29,788 nt of DNA, taken from positions 1 through 29,788 of the forward strand of contig JABCPU010000703.1 of NCBI GenBank assembly GCA_016800925.1. Direction: 5' to 3'. This stretch comes from Suillus spraguei. Its lineage: Eukaryota > Basidiomycota > Agaricomycetes > Boletales > Suillaceae. The notes beneath the pieces are model-generated. The model did not search any database. It worked only from the letters and a program-made list of their open reading frames with translations, and was not told the origin of the DNA. Below, one piece after another: positions 18,453 to 29,506 of this stretch; the first letter of the stretch is position 1; every line of letters begins with the position of its first letter. The position numbers were made by a program, and so were the translations under genes.

Positions 18453-19286
18453 ATGACGACCAAAGAATTTGAATACAAAATCGGTCAGCCAACTGGTTTT
18501 GATGGAGATCGCGACAACTCTCGCGAATTTATCCAGTCATGCAATCTGCATTTCGACATCAATGAAAAGCTTTACACTACCGACAAGCAGAAGATCATTT
18601 TCATAACATCCTTCATGACCGAAAAGAATGCCAAATCCTGGAAAGAGCAATTCCTTGACCATGCTCAATCAACCGACACTTCCAGACAAAAAGTTGGTTA
18701 TGGGACAATGGTGGATTTTATGAAAAGCTTCAAAGAAGCCTTCGACCCAGTGGATACCAAAGGGACTGCACTCACAAAACTCAGGGACCTTAAACAAGGA
18801 AGCGGAGATCTCCACACTTACATCGCTGACTTTGAGGCACTTGCAGCCAAGGCTCAAATCACTGATAATGCAACAAAGATCCAATTCTTCCAAGATGGCC
18901 TGAATTGGGGCATCCTTACAAAGCTTTTCGCACTAGGAGATGTCTCAGAAGTATTCCAAGATGTTGTGCTGCAATGTGTTTCCATTGACAATTCCCATCA
19001 TCGCCTTCAAGCCATGAGGACACGCCATGCTCCACAACAGAAGAAGAAGAACCATGGAAATGCACGTTACATACCGAACCGTGATTCCAACACAATGGTC
19101 GTAGATCGAATCTCTGATACGGAGAGATCCGAATGCATGAAGAAGGGACAATGCTTCGGATGCAAGAAGACAGGACATCGTATTCATAATTGTCCTGACA
19201 GAAAGAAGAAGACCCCGCTCCGACAAACCGAAGTCAAAGAAGAAGAAGACGAAGAAACTGTGAGGCAGATTGTTGAGGATTTTTGA
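18453..19286 (+). CDS. gag: Gag of element B
   Basis: An intact 277-codon ORF. It starts MTTKEFEYKIGQPTGFDGDR, followed by a retrotransposon gag capsid region (KIIFITSFMTEKNAKSWKEQ, TALTKLRDLKQGSGDLHTYI, FEALAAKAQITDNATKIQFF). A basic stretch precedes the CCHC knuckle CFGCKKTGHRIHNC (C-x2-C-x4-H-x4-C), and the C-terminus is charged (EVKEEEDEETVRQIVEDF). It should assemble the virus-like particle and bind element RNA. The stop TGA (19284-19286) follows GAT TTT; pol overlaps in the -1 frame. This is the only major retroelement ORF in the window with no visible lesion. Confidence 0.92.
   Translation: MTTKEFEYKIGQPTGFDGDRDNSREFIQSCNLHFDINEKLYTTDKQKIIFITSFMTEKNAKSWKEQFLDHAQSTDTSRQKVGYGTMVDFMKSFKEAFDPVDTKGTALTKLRDLKQGSGDLHTYIADFEALAAKAQITDNATKIQFFQDGLNWGILTKLFALGDVSEVFQDVVLQCVSIDNSHHRLQAMRTRHAPQQKKKNHGNARYIPNRDSNTMVVDRISDTERSECMKKGQCFGCKKTGHRIHNCPDRKKKTPLRQTEVKEEEDEETVRQIVEDF
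19280..19286 (+). promoter_or_regulatory. Probable -1 frameshift site, element B gag/pol
   Basis: The gag frame reads GAT TTT TGA. The base before the TTT codon is T, so the Phe tRNA can re-pair one base back on TTT with the stop in the A site, entering the pol frame (19283). It does not fit the full X-XXY-YYZ rule, so this is less certain than the element A site. Confidence 0.4.
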
Positions 19287-22200
19287 ATTGGAGAAACAAA
19301 GATTCGACGTATGTTTCTCCCAATGTATTACTAAGACTTGTACGCGCTGTAGGTGAAAGAAAAGAACTTCGTGTCCCTATCACCCTTCACTCGCGTACTT
19401 GCTTAAAATCCGTCGACACCACCACTGTTATTGATTCAGGAGCGGCAGGAACATTCATTTCCGAGGAGTTTGTGAAACTCCATCAGATCACACGACGAAA
19501 ACTCAAAACACTGTTTCGAGTTACTACGGCAGATGGAACTCTTATCAAAGGAGGACCAATCACACACTACTGTCTCCTAGTGGTCAAAATCGATGAACGA
19601 ACCATGTATGGAAAATTCAACATCACCAAACTAGGAAGAAGGGATCAAATCCTTCTGGGAATTCCGTGGTTACGCCCAATGAACCCAAGTATAGATTGGG
19701 CTGCTGAAACACTCGTCCTTCCCCGAACAACGAAATCAGATGAAATTGAAATTGATATGGATACGGATCGAAAGAAGAATGGATTACCTCCAGCCTTTAA
19801 TTGTCATTCTAAGAAATGGCAATATTCCCACCTTCCAAGACCTCTCGTAATCCCTTCGATTTCTAAAGACCCTGAACCGGAAGTACAAACCCCGTGTACC
19901 ACCGACCCCATTCCCCGTGTACAACTGCCACGACCAGTATCACTGATTCCCCGCGCAGAAAAGCGCAAGAATGAATCTGAACCTGAATGTCGGGTCAAAC
20001 AAGAACCTATTGAGCAACAGCCAATAGAAGAGCAGAAGTATGGAAAAAGAAAAGCAGAAGAGGAGATCCCAGGACGAGATACCAATGTACCAAAATTATC
20101 CAAGTTCTATGTCCCCCCGAAAACTCTTTCAGCTTCGATTGCAGAAATCCCCGACGAAGAAGAACCCGTGCCCTCGTTGATCCCAACAGAGGATGATGAC
20201 AAATTCAACACCATGCAAGATGTCTGGCACGCACCAGAAGTGTGAGAGATTTCCTCTTATGAGCTTGGAGATGGAGAATTCCTTGTGGAATATGATACCG
20301 ATGGAGTCAGTATGAGGATCATCGAAGAAGTATCCATGGATACACCTCTCACACAAGATGGAACTTCCCTACTCGAACAACTTCCCAATTATTCCACGAT
20401 CTCCCTTCTGAAATACAGTAACAAAGCTCAAGAATTTGCCACGGATGAGAAGGAAAAGAAAAAGAAATCCTTCGAAGAATTGCGCCCGGACTATTTGCAC
20501 GACTTTGCAGACGTCTTTGCTAAGGACGGACTGAACAAACTACTCCCCGAACGCCCTGGTATTGATCATCGGATTGATACTAAACCCGGTTTCATCCCTT
20601 GTACATCTAAGGTTTACCCGCTATCGGAAAAAGAACGTGCTGCCGTCAAAATGTGTATCGATGAAAATGTTGCGAAAGGTTTTATCTCAGAATCAAAGTC
20701 ACCCCAAGCCAGTGGCTTCTTCTTTGTGGGAAAGAAGAGTGGAGAATTGTGTCCCTGTCAAGATTATCGCTACATCAATGATTGGACAGTCAAGAACGCC
20801 TATCCGCTCCCACTCCCTATCTCCCTTGTCGCACGACTCCACAATGCACGGTTCTTTATGAAAATGGATATTTGGTCTGGCTATAATGATATTCGCATCC
20901 ATCCTGATGATCGCTGGAAAGCTGCTTTTACTATGGAATTCGGCCTCTTTGAACCGAACATTATGTTCTTTGGCCTCTGCAATTCCCCAGCAACATTCCA
21001 AGCATACATGAACCGTACTTTCCAGCAGGAAATCAATGAAGGATGGATGGTTATTTACATGGACGATATCCTGATTTTCTCTACAATGATGGCAGAACAT
21101 CGTGAACGGACAAGACAGGTTTTGATGAAGATACGAAAGGAACATCTGTTCTTGAAACCAGAGAAATGCACCTTCGATGCAGAAGAAGTGGAGTACCTCG
21201 GAATGATAATTCGCCCCGGACAAGTTGCTATGGATACAGCCAAGACCAAGGGAATCTCCAAATGGCCAGTCCCAAAATCCGTAAAAGATGTTCGGTCATT
21301 CCTCAGTTTCTGCAACTTCTACCGCATGTTCATTTCCCATTACTCTGATATTGCTCGACCCCTTATTGAATTAACAAAGAAAGATAAGGCCTTCGTTTGG
21401 TCAACCGACTGTATGGACACCTTCAACGAATTGAAACGACGCTTCACATCCAAACCAGTACTCCGCAACCCTGATCCTTCCCGACAATTTGCTATTGCTA
21501 CCAATGCTTTGCTCGTAGCAACTGGCGGAGTTCTCCTGCAGACTGATGAGAATGGTGTCTATCATCCATGTGCATATCTCTCACAGTCTTTGAACCCTGC
21601 AGAACACAATTACCAGATCTTTGATCGGGAATTCCTTGCCATAATCCGGGCATTGAATGAATGGCGTCATTATCTTGAAGGAAACCCGCACCCTGTCTTG
21701 GTATTTACCGACCACAAGAACCTTCTGTACTTTCGAAGTGCACAGAAGCTCACCCGTCGCCAAGCACATTGGCAACTCATCTTGTCTATTTACGACATTG
21801 AACTGCATCACATTGCAGGTACTAAATTAGCAGTACCTGATGCACTATCTCGCAGACCCAACTATGATTCCGGTAAAGACGATAACGAGGACCAGACACT
21901 CCTCCCTGACGCTCTATTCGTTCGTCTTATTGATACCGATCTAAAAGATGTCCTATCATCCTCCGACCCCCTCGACAACCCTGTTTTCAAAACAGCATCT
22001 GATGCCCTCGATGGCGTGTGTCTTCCTCCCATGAAATCGGCACTCTCTGATTGGAAGATTGAGGAGAGCGTCCTCTATTTTAAGAATCGTGCCTACATTC
22101 CACCGGCCCATCGTCCCGATATCCTGAAAAGGTATCATGATCATCCTACCGCAGGACATCCCGGTAGAGTCAAAACTGAAGAACTTGTTAAACGAGAAGC

Positions 22201-23380
22201 ATGGTGGCCTGCTATGGGCTCCTATATTCGGAAATACGTTGAGGGTTGTGCCCTTTGCCAGCAAATGAAAGCTGATACGCATCCTGTTCGCCCACCGCTC
22301 GCCCCGATACCTTCATCTGTGACTTGCCCCTTTTCCCAGGTCTCTGTTGATCTTATCACCGACCTTCCTGTCTCTGGGGGCTTTGATAGTATCATGGTCG
22401 TGGTAGACCATGGCCTTACAAAGGGGGTAATTATTATCCCTTGTCTAAAAACAGTCACTTCCGAAGGGATTGCTAAGCTATTTTTAAAACATGTTTACCG
22501 TCGATTTGGACTCCATGACAAAGTCATCTCGGATCGAGGTCCACAGTTCCTATCGCGCTTTTCTAAAGAGCTTGCCCGACTTCTCGATTACATCATTGCT
22601 CCATCCACAGCTTATCACCCTCAGACCGATGGTCAAATGGAAAGGCTAAATCAAGAACTAGAAACATACCTATGCATCTATTGCTGCAACAACCCCGAAC
22701 ATTGGGTAGAACATCTACCAATCGCTGAATTCGTCCACAACCACCGAAAACATGATGCAAGGAATGCATCCCCCTTTTATTTGATGATGGGATACGAACC
22801 ACGCGCCATCCCTCACCTTATCCCTGATTCATCAGTCCCCGCAGCAGAAGATCGAGTACGATCCCTGCAGAAGATAAGAGAAGAAGCAATCGCCTGCCAT
22901 AACATTGCAATGCAAACAATGGCCGAACGATCCCGAGGAGATAAGTACATTCCATGGAAGATTGGGGATAAGGTCTGGCTATCTGCTGCCAATCTTAGGC
23001 TCAAACTCCCATCAAGGAAACTTGTGCCAAAACGATACAGACCTTTCCCGATCATCGATGTCTTATCACCCATCACATTCACGCTCAAACTCCCTCCACA
23101 GTGGAAGATTCATCCTACGTTCCACACTTCCATCTTATCGTCCTATAGCGAAACAGACGTACATGGTCTGAACTTCCCTGAACCACCACCAGACATCATT
23201 GAAGAAGAAGAAGAATATGAAATAGAAGCAATTCTTTCTCACAAAGAAACCGGCACTCGCTGACGCTATCTTGTTTCTTGGAAAGGATACTCATCGGGAG
23301 ATAACAAATGGCTCCCAGAAAAGAACTTGAAGAACTCCGCTCGAATCTTGAATGCTTATAAGGAGCAACATGCCCTTTGA
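19283..23380 (+). pseudogene. pol: Pol of element B (PR-RT-RNase H-INT-chromodomain), two nonsense mutations
   Basis: The protease has VIDSGAAGTFISEEF (Asp codon at 19433) and ILLGIPWLRPMNPSIDW. An acidic linker follows. RT has DYRYINDWTVKNAYPLPLP and YMDD at 21056-21067. In RNase H the usual TDAS is TNAL: the first catalytic Asp is Asn (AAT at 21503-21505). FTDHKNLLYF follows. Integrase has the zinc region (HDHPTAGHPG, CALCQQMK) and D (VDLITDLP), D (SDRGPQF) and E (GQMERLNQE). The chromodomain starts EYEIEAILSHKETGTR, is stopped by TGA (23261-23263), and continues [20 protein letters not shown] to the natural TGA at 23378-23380. The other nonsense is TGA 20243-20245, in the PR-RT linker. About 1,360 codons in total. 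Autonomous mobility is unlikely. Confidence 0.92.
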
Positions 23381-23436
23381 TTATCCTTCAGTCAATCAAC
23401 TTGCATTAGCACTTGATCAACTAAACATCGTTTCAA

Positions 23437-24907
23437 ATGTCTTTCCCCACTGCATACATTACCCCCGTCACCATTGCCAACAATGACTCCGACTCCGACA
23501 CAGAAAACTACGGAACCCTTACCACTGAAATCGACAACACTTCCTATATTGAAGCTGCCCTTCTATGCGAAGGATACGCCCTCGAAATTGAAAGAATCCT
23601 CACTGAAAGAGGAGCCTTCCCTGCCTTACTCCTCGTCAACATTATTCGCACAGCAGCCCTTATCAAAGCCACTGCCAATGATACCAAAGAAATCACGTAC
23701 CGCCATTGCCTCCTTCATCTTCAAAAACGCATTCGTTCTTACGCTATGTTGCTGCTTCCCAATTCTTTTAAGAGCGATGTTGAAGAAGCTATTCACATCG
23801 TGGCCGAACGCCGAGCAGGGGTTGCTTGACCTCCCTCTCCGCAGGAAGATACGCCACTTCCTATTCCAGCACCCTCTTCTTCGCGCATGTATTCTAGTGT
23901 TGATGCCCTTGCTGGCTTATGCACTGCTGTCCAGGAGATCGGACAGCTCACAAATGCGGTTGTTGAAACCATCCAACAATCAGTCACTGAAACTAGAGCG
24001 GCCAGAAACTTAGTCAAAGAAGCTATCACTGATCTGCAACAAACACAAGCCGAACTCGCCTCTCCACGAACCCCATCTCCTATCGAACAATCAACCTCAT
24101 CGCCCCATGATATAGTCTCTCATGATCATCCTGCTTGGCTATATGAGCCTTGTACAGAGGAACAGTGTGAAGCTGTAAAAAGGTTAGGCATTCCTGTTGC
24201 TGAATTAATAGCACTCGGCCCTCGACTTCGCGATCTTCACATTCACCCTCCCATGTCTATCCTGTCATCATTTGGTCCAATGGATCCTGTCTCGCCAGTC
24301 TTAGTAAAAGACTTAGGCACCACCTCTCCCTCTTCCTCTGATGAACTTCTTGCGGTTGCTGAATGAGGGACTACTCCTGACCTCCCCGCATCCGCATACA
24401 TGCTGACCAGCAAACAGCAGGCACAGCTTCGACGTGACAATGCCTTCGCCTTAAAATGCATGACACGACAGAAAGGGAAGAAGCGTGCTAGATCCGCCAG
24501 TCCTAAAACACGTCATCTCACCATCACCATTACGCACGTCCACTTCTAATGCTGATGAAAACATGAAATGTCGATTCTGTAACATCGTCGGACATCGGCA
24601 AAAGAATTGTCTCGACTATCAATGCCAAATCTGTCTGCGACACGCTCCTACCCATCTGTCTATTTACTGCCCTCAGCGTCGTGGGGAACCTCCATTTACA
24701 CTTACCTGGAAAGACGATGGATTTTATGATGCACTGCATAGGTGGGAACAGTATCTTATTAACCGTCGATGATGAAAAGAAGGTCAACGGGCAAGGACTG
24801 TAGCAGAGGAGGAAGCGGCTTATATGTTAGGAGGAAGTGCCGCTGATGAAGACGTCGCTAACTATGACGACTATGATCCTGTTTATGACGACAACAGAGA
24901 TGTTTGA
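23437..24907 (+). pseudogene. Third ORF of element B, Cys/His-knuckle accessory protein, disrupted
   Basis: Starts at ATG 23437 (MSFPTAYITPVTIANNDSDS), 57 nt after pol. An N-terminal helical region (LTERGAFPALLLVNIIRTAA) is stopped by TGA 23827-23829. The frame continues (PPSPQEDTPLPIPAP, GLCTAVQEIGQLTNAVVETI) to TGA 24364-24366, then to a basic stretch (MTRQKGKKRARSASPK). After a one-base shift at about 24480-24540 come CRFCNIVGHRQKNC (C-x2-C-x4-H-x4-C) and CQICLRHAPTHLSIYC (C-x2-C-x6-H-x4-C). After TGA codons at 24770-24775 an acidic tail (DEDVANYDDYDPVYDD) ends at TGA 24905-24907. Continuity of frame and the ordered motifs show a former ~490-codon gene. No membrane segment or signal peptide is seen, so it is not env-like. 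A second nucleic-acid-binding or Gag-like protein is my best guess. Confidence 0.6.
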
Positions 24908-24930
24908 AAGTCGGTGACTTTCAATGTAAT

Positions 24931-24940
24931 AAGGGGGTAA
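24931..24940 (+). other. Polypurine tract of element B
   Basis: AAGGGGGTAA directly precedes the 3' LTR start TGTTACAG. Confidence 0.85.
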
Positions 24941-25415
24941 TGTTACAGTTGTACATGCCCCTATTCATTTTCCCTTTATCTTCTTACTTGTATATCATGT
25001 CACATGACTTTGCCTCATATGCTCAACGCATCTGTACAACACATGCCTTCCTTATTAGGATATGCAGTTACATTCTTACGGTTACTTGGTCTGTGCGCAC
25101 ATATCTACCTATATAAGCACAGTGTACTTGTAGTAGATTCTTTACTTTAATCTTACTGGGTTTTACCTGGAATCCCCTTCGCTTAGGTCTCCAACCTAAG
25201 TTGTCTTGAATCGTCTCTAAGTCTAAGCACTCCTTAGCCTTAGTCTCTATTCTCGCAGAACCTCTTAGACTTGTCTTTGAGGCCGAACCCTTGATCGTAC
25301 TCGGAACGCGTTCCTTGTACTTTCACCTTATCCTCTTCTGGACATTGTAAGAACTTCCCAGCAAACCGGCTGTGTCTTTTCACTGTTGCTGGTGATGCCA
25401 CCCCAGTTCGTAATA
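24941..25415 (+). repeat. 3' LTR of element B
   Basis: 475 bp, TGTTACAGTTGTACATG to AGTTCGTAATA; the terminal CA of the family has become TA. It aligns end to end with 17785-18261. Confidence 0.88.
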
Positions 25416-26281
25416 CGGATGATTGGATGATTGGACGAGCGTAGCTCTATGGATCTTAGGGAAGGTGATGACTACTAGAGAGGAGTAGGTCCAGATATGG
25501 TGTAGAGATAGTATAGACTACTCCAGACAAAGTCTGGAATAGAAACAGACAGGATAAGACTACCAAAGGTAGAGTCAGAGGTGAAAGAGATGAAAGACAG
25601 GAAACGGATGAAGCCCAAAAAAGATATAGGACATAGGATCAAAGCTCCAACCTAGAAAATGATCCCATAGGTATGAGTCAGAAGCTTACAAGGGCCAGAG
25701 CCCAAGTGCAAGAACAGAAATGGATTTATATAGACATGGTAACAAAATACAGAGTAGACAAAAGGATATACAGAAGTAGGAAAGCAATGATCAGACTGAG
25801 GTCTGCTGGAGTTCTACTACAAGTTTATATACTGTAAATAGCATGCCGGAAGGTAAGTACAGATAGTCCGAGGCTATGTCTGAAGCATATGGAAACACAT
25901 TAGTAAGTACAGTGGAACATAAGGCTATGAACTCGGAGATGAAACTTGTACAAAATACTTATCAAGACAGAGGCAGAGATCACTGAGAGCCAGAAGCACA
26001 GAGATACCCAAAAGCCAGAAACACTGGTATAGTATAAAAGGGGTAATGTACAGGTGCACAGGAATAGTTTGGATATGAAACTGGATCAGATATGGACACA
26101 TATCGGATATGGACATGGATCGGATTGGACAAGAGGACCGGATCGGAAGCATGGATTGGATATGATGTCTATGGATCAGATGTCCAGATGGGTATGGGTT
26201 GGATTGGATGTATGGATTGGGTGTCCGGATGCCTATGGATTGAATTGGATCTGGACTGAAATGCATGGTACATATATGACA
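25416..26281 (-). repeat. Diverged LTR related to element A, truncated
   Basis: It ends on the plus strand with GGTACATATATGACA, like the element A LTR end GGTATATGACA. It shares the block ACAAGTTTATATACTGTAA (TATATAAA on minus, 25824-25831) and the repeated GGATATGGA/GGATTGGA upstream region. The end that should begin TGTTAAG is missing where it meets element B. It is an old subfamily or relative, in minus orientation. Confidence 0.65.
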
Positions 26282-27241
26282 TTGACCCTCATTATTATAT
26301 TAGAAATGTGATGAACAATGAGAAGGCAACTTCTGTCATACCTGCAAGTGCTTGAGAATAGATTATCCAGGGTGGAGAACAAGATGCCCAGAATGGATGC
26401 ATGTGAGCACAGTTCACGTCTCTCTCACCATCATCCCTCATTGTCCTGCAGGACAAGAAAGCTGTTGAAGAATACAAGGCTGATTTCAAAGTTCAGCTAA
26501 CACAGGCTGGCCTCATTCACAGTCAGCCCAAATCCTCCATACTCCAAGCCAGTTCAGCAGGTCCATCATCTGCGCCAGCTTCTTCATCATCTGTTTTCAC
26601 TTCACAACACCGACTGTTTCAAGGATACCCCAAGTTCTCCAGCATCTTCTCAAGTCAATGATTTGGGAATACCACATTCATCAACCCATTGAGTGATTCC
26701 ACAGGAATATCTGTGTTTTGGTAGTTTTTTTTGTGGCCGGATTGACCTATGGCAACTGATACAGCATCTTCAGGTTTAACATTAAACTCACCTCAGTCAG
26801 CTCCTGTCACTCTCTACACAATGGATGGGAGCTTTCAGCATTCCAACCACAATTCTCCTTTCTGCCCTTCTGGCTCTCTTCCCTCACACCCATGGCCTGT
26901 AGCGTAAATGCACTTTAATGTCAACTTTGATGACACCACCAAAAGCCTGTATAGCCTTCCAATGACATCAATACCAGATGATGGCTTGCAGATGGAGCAC
27001 ACATTTTATTACTTCAAGAATGTTCACCAGTTGCAGTATGCATTTGCTAGCAATTCTGTAGCAAATATAACACATTCAGTAAGTTTTCTTTGAATAGAAA
27101 AATCAGACTTCATTGTTTAGCTTGTATTGCAACACCAACAGGCCCTGTGGCAAACACTATTTCTGCATTAGCATCATTACACTTCAGTCTAATTTGCATT
27201 GTCCACAGTTTGGAGGTGCCAAACCCTACCCTAGAGCATTC

Positions 27242-28465
27242 TGTCATATACCATACATTTGATCTCGGATCCAATCGATCCTGCTTCCATCTGGTTCACA
27301 CATCCTATCTGGACCACCCATCCAAAACTTCCTACTTCTCACACTCTAACTCCATTGTAAACATCTGCATCTACCTCCTTTTGGTAATCCTCCTGTCTCC
27401 AGTGTTTTGGCTATGTATATTTCCATCCTGCTTATTTATCTGTTATGTTACAGTCGTATGTGCCCCTATTCATTTTCTCTTTATTGCCTTACTTGTATAT
27501 CACGTGACTCTGACTCATATGCTCAACGCATCTGTACTATAGTTGCCTTCCTTCTTTGGATACGCACTTACATTCTCACGTCTCTCTCCCTGGTCTGTGC
27601 GCACATATTGACTTATTTAAGCATGCTGTATTATGCTTGTATACTTTACTTTAATCTTGCTGGGTTTTACCTGGAATATCCTTCACTTAGGTCTCCAACC
27701 TAAGTCGTCTTGAATCATCTCTAAGTCTAAGCACTCCTTAGCCTTAGTCTCTATTCTCGTAGAACCTCTCAGACTTGTCTTTGAGGCAGAACCCTTGATC
27801 ATACTCGGAACACGTTCCTTGTGCTTTCACCTTGTCCTCTTTCTGGACACTGTAGAACTTCCCAGCAGACCGACTGTGTCTTTTCACTGTCGCTGGTGAC
27901 GCCACCCCAGTTCGTAACATGTTACCTATATTTCATTTCCAACTTGTGCTTACTGATCTGCGTGATTTTACTAATAGACTTCTGTTATACTTTGTACATA
28001 GCCTCAGTCCTGGACTCATTGATTATCCATGCCAGTTACTTACAGTATATAAACTACTTGTAAATCTCTGTAGAACCTTAGTTTGAATATCATCTTAGAT
28101 TCTCCTCATCCTGTTCCTCCAGACTTGAGTTCCTTCTGACTCTAGTCATCCTCCAAGACTTAGGATTCCTTCCTATAGTCTATATCTCTGACTCCACCTT
28201 TGGGTAGTCTACTTCCATTAGTTTTCTAGTTAGGACTCTGCCCAACACTAGTCTTATACCTTGCTCCATTTCTACATTCCGGATAACCTTCAGATGTGAC
28301 ATATCTGTTACCTTTGGATGTCTGGATCCATCACACGACTACCTTCAGACCTTCAGACATATATTGTCTATCTGAAATAAGGGGCAATACTCAGGAAAGG
28401 GGCACAGTGTACAAACTGAGGCCAAAGCCCTTCAGATCCCTTACCCTTCGAGTACAGTCTTAACA
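27242..28465 (+). repeat. Diverged solo LTR of the element A family, with 5-bp duplication
   Basis: It begins TGTCATATACCATAC and ends GAGTACAGTCTTAACA, matching both ends of the element A LTR in plus orientation. It is flanked by perfect CATTC duplications (27237-27241 and 28466-28470). It is split by the family B LTR at 27446-27919. No internal element sequence remains, so it formed by LTR-LTR recombination or is a very old insertion. Confidence 0.88.
27446..27919 (+). repeat. Family B solo LTR nested in the solo LTR at 27242-28465
   Basis: 474 bp, TGTTACAGTCGTATG to AGTTCGTAACA, flanked by perfect TGTTA duplications (27441-27445 and 27920-27924). It shows that family B was active after the surrounding LTR inserted. 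Confidence 0.92.
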
Positions 28466-29086
28466 CATTCACTGGCAATCTGATTCTGCAATAGTGCCCA
28501 CCACAGATCTTTCACTAAGCAAATCCAATGTGAATGTGGCCATCCACATGTTGAGCTTCTTGCTCATGTCACATGGAGTGACAGATTGGCACCCAATGTT
28601 AGACATTGCAAGCAAATGGTTTCTGAGGATGGGAATAACAACAAGTGACAACCCCAAGTTGATGATTATAAACATTGATGAGGCATCACAACTGGCACTG
28701 AAGGCCACAAAGGTAAGTTTTTCAGATACTATGGGCAGAATAAGCTCATCTGAAGCACACAGTGGTGTGATATCATGCCAAACCTAACCCTAAAAATGAT
28801 GCAAAACATCTATCCTTATACAGTGATTGTTCCATGGAGCATCAGGTTACTGGGGTTTAATGCAGCAGGGCATTGGTGATGAGTCAGCCCTTGTGTGGAT
28901 AGCTTAACTGTTGTCCAGATGAAGTACTTTTTTGGTATTGCAGAGATAGCAATGCTATCATACTGGAAGATGCAAGAACTTCATAAAGGTTCCTTGAGTA
29001 TGAGAGAGCTCATCCAGCAAGGGGACATGATTGAGCGACACCTTCATACCAAAACAGAGACAGGTCCATTGGTAGAAGAGGACTGG

Positions 29087-29506
29087 TGTAACAAACATAT
29101 TGGTGCTGGGCTTAAAACCCTATCTTTGGACACTTGTCTCACGTCTATAGGAGTTACCACTTGTCCATGGCTGTCTTACCCTTTAGCATTACTGGTGGCA
29201 TCTCATGCTTACCGCACACCGTACAACTACCGCACCTCATTCCACGTACCGATGTCCTCCCATGTCCTTGCCGCATCTGCATAGCTCCATTTGATGCATC
29301 ATTTGTTTTATGTTTGTATCACTGATTCCATGGCAAGTCTTATTACATGTTGCCTCATGCTGCAGTGCCTTGCGCTATGTTTACATATGGCGGTTACTAC
29401 ACTCAAGTGCTACTGATCTCGCCTAGAGTATTCCGGATACATGATTTAGGATATAAGCACCGCGTACCCCGCATGATACGGTACCTGATTTTACACCATT
29501 GCATGC
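29087..29506 (+). repeat. Family C LTR, copy 3, truncated
   Basis: Starts TGTAACAAACATATTGGTGC and follows copies 1 and 2 to about 29506 (TACACCATTGCATGC), where similarity stops. It interrupts the unrecognised gene on its left. Confidence 0.75.

Larger units (their letters stand above)
17785..25415 (+). mobile_element. Element B: Ty3/gypsy chromovirus with an extra ORF, decayed
   Basis: Plus strand, about 7.6 kb: 5' LTR, 191-nt leader, gag (18453-19286), pol in the -1 frame (19283-23380), a third ORF (23437-24907), polypurine tract (24931-24940) and 3' LTR. Its LTRs differ visibly more than those of element A, so it is the older insertion. Flanks CCTAC and CGGAT do not match, and the 3' LTR terminus is TA instead of CA, so the right border is altered. 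It truncates the coiled-coil gene on its left. Confidence 0.9.
26282..29086 (+). pseudogene. Unrecognised decayed multi-exon gene, interrupted by nested LTRs
   Basis: Coding-like pieces on the plus strand include AVEEYKADFKVQLTQAGLIH (about 26465), a Ser-rich stretch, MHFNVNFDDTTKSLYSLPMT and EHTFYYFKNVHQLQYAFASN (26908-27080). A GTAAGT donor follows at about 27078. Next comes QFGGAKPYPRAFTGNLILQ, which is readable only when the solo LTR and one copy of its duplication are skipped. After the LTR: LSLSKSNVNVAIHMLSFLLM and DWHPMLDIASKWFLRMGITT (28500-28640), a donor GTAAGT at 28713, then MKYFFGIAEIAMLSYWKMQE and SMRELIQQGDMIERHL (28920-29040). Stops and shifts between pieces indicate decay. I recognise no domain. 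A cellular gene or an accessory gene of a DNA transposon are both possible; pieces may also come from two genes. Confidence 0.4.

Noticed and set aside
23437..24907. Envelope gene of element B
   Set aside because: There is no signal peptide, transmembrane segment or fusion-type region; the recognisable motifs are cytosolic zinc-knuckle type.
25416..26281. Partner LTR making a composite with element A
   Set aside because: It is too diverged from the element A LTRs and lacks one terminus; element A already has a matched pair.
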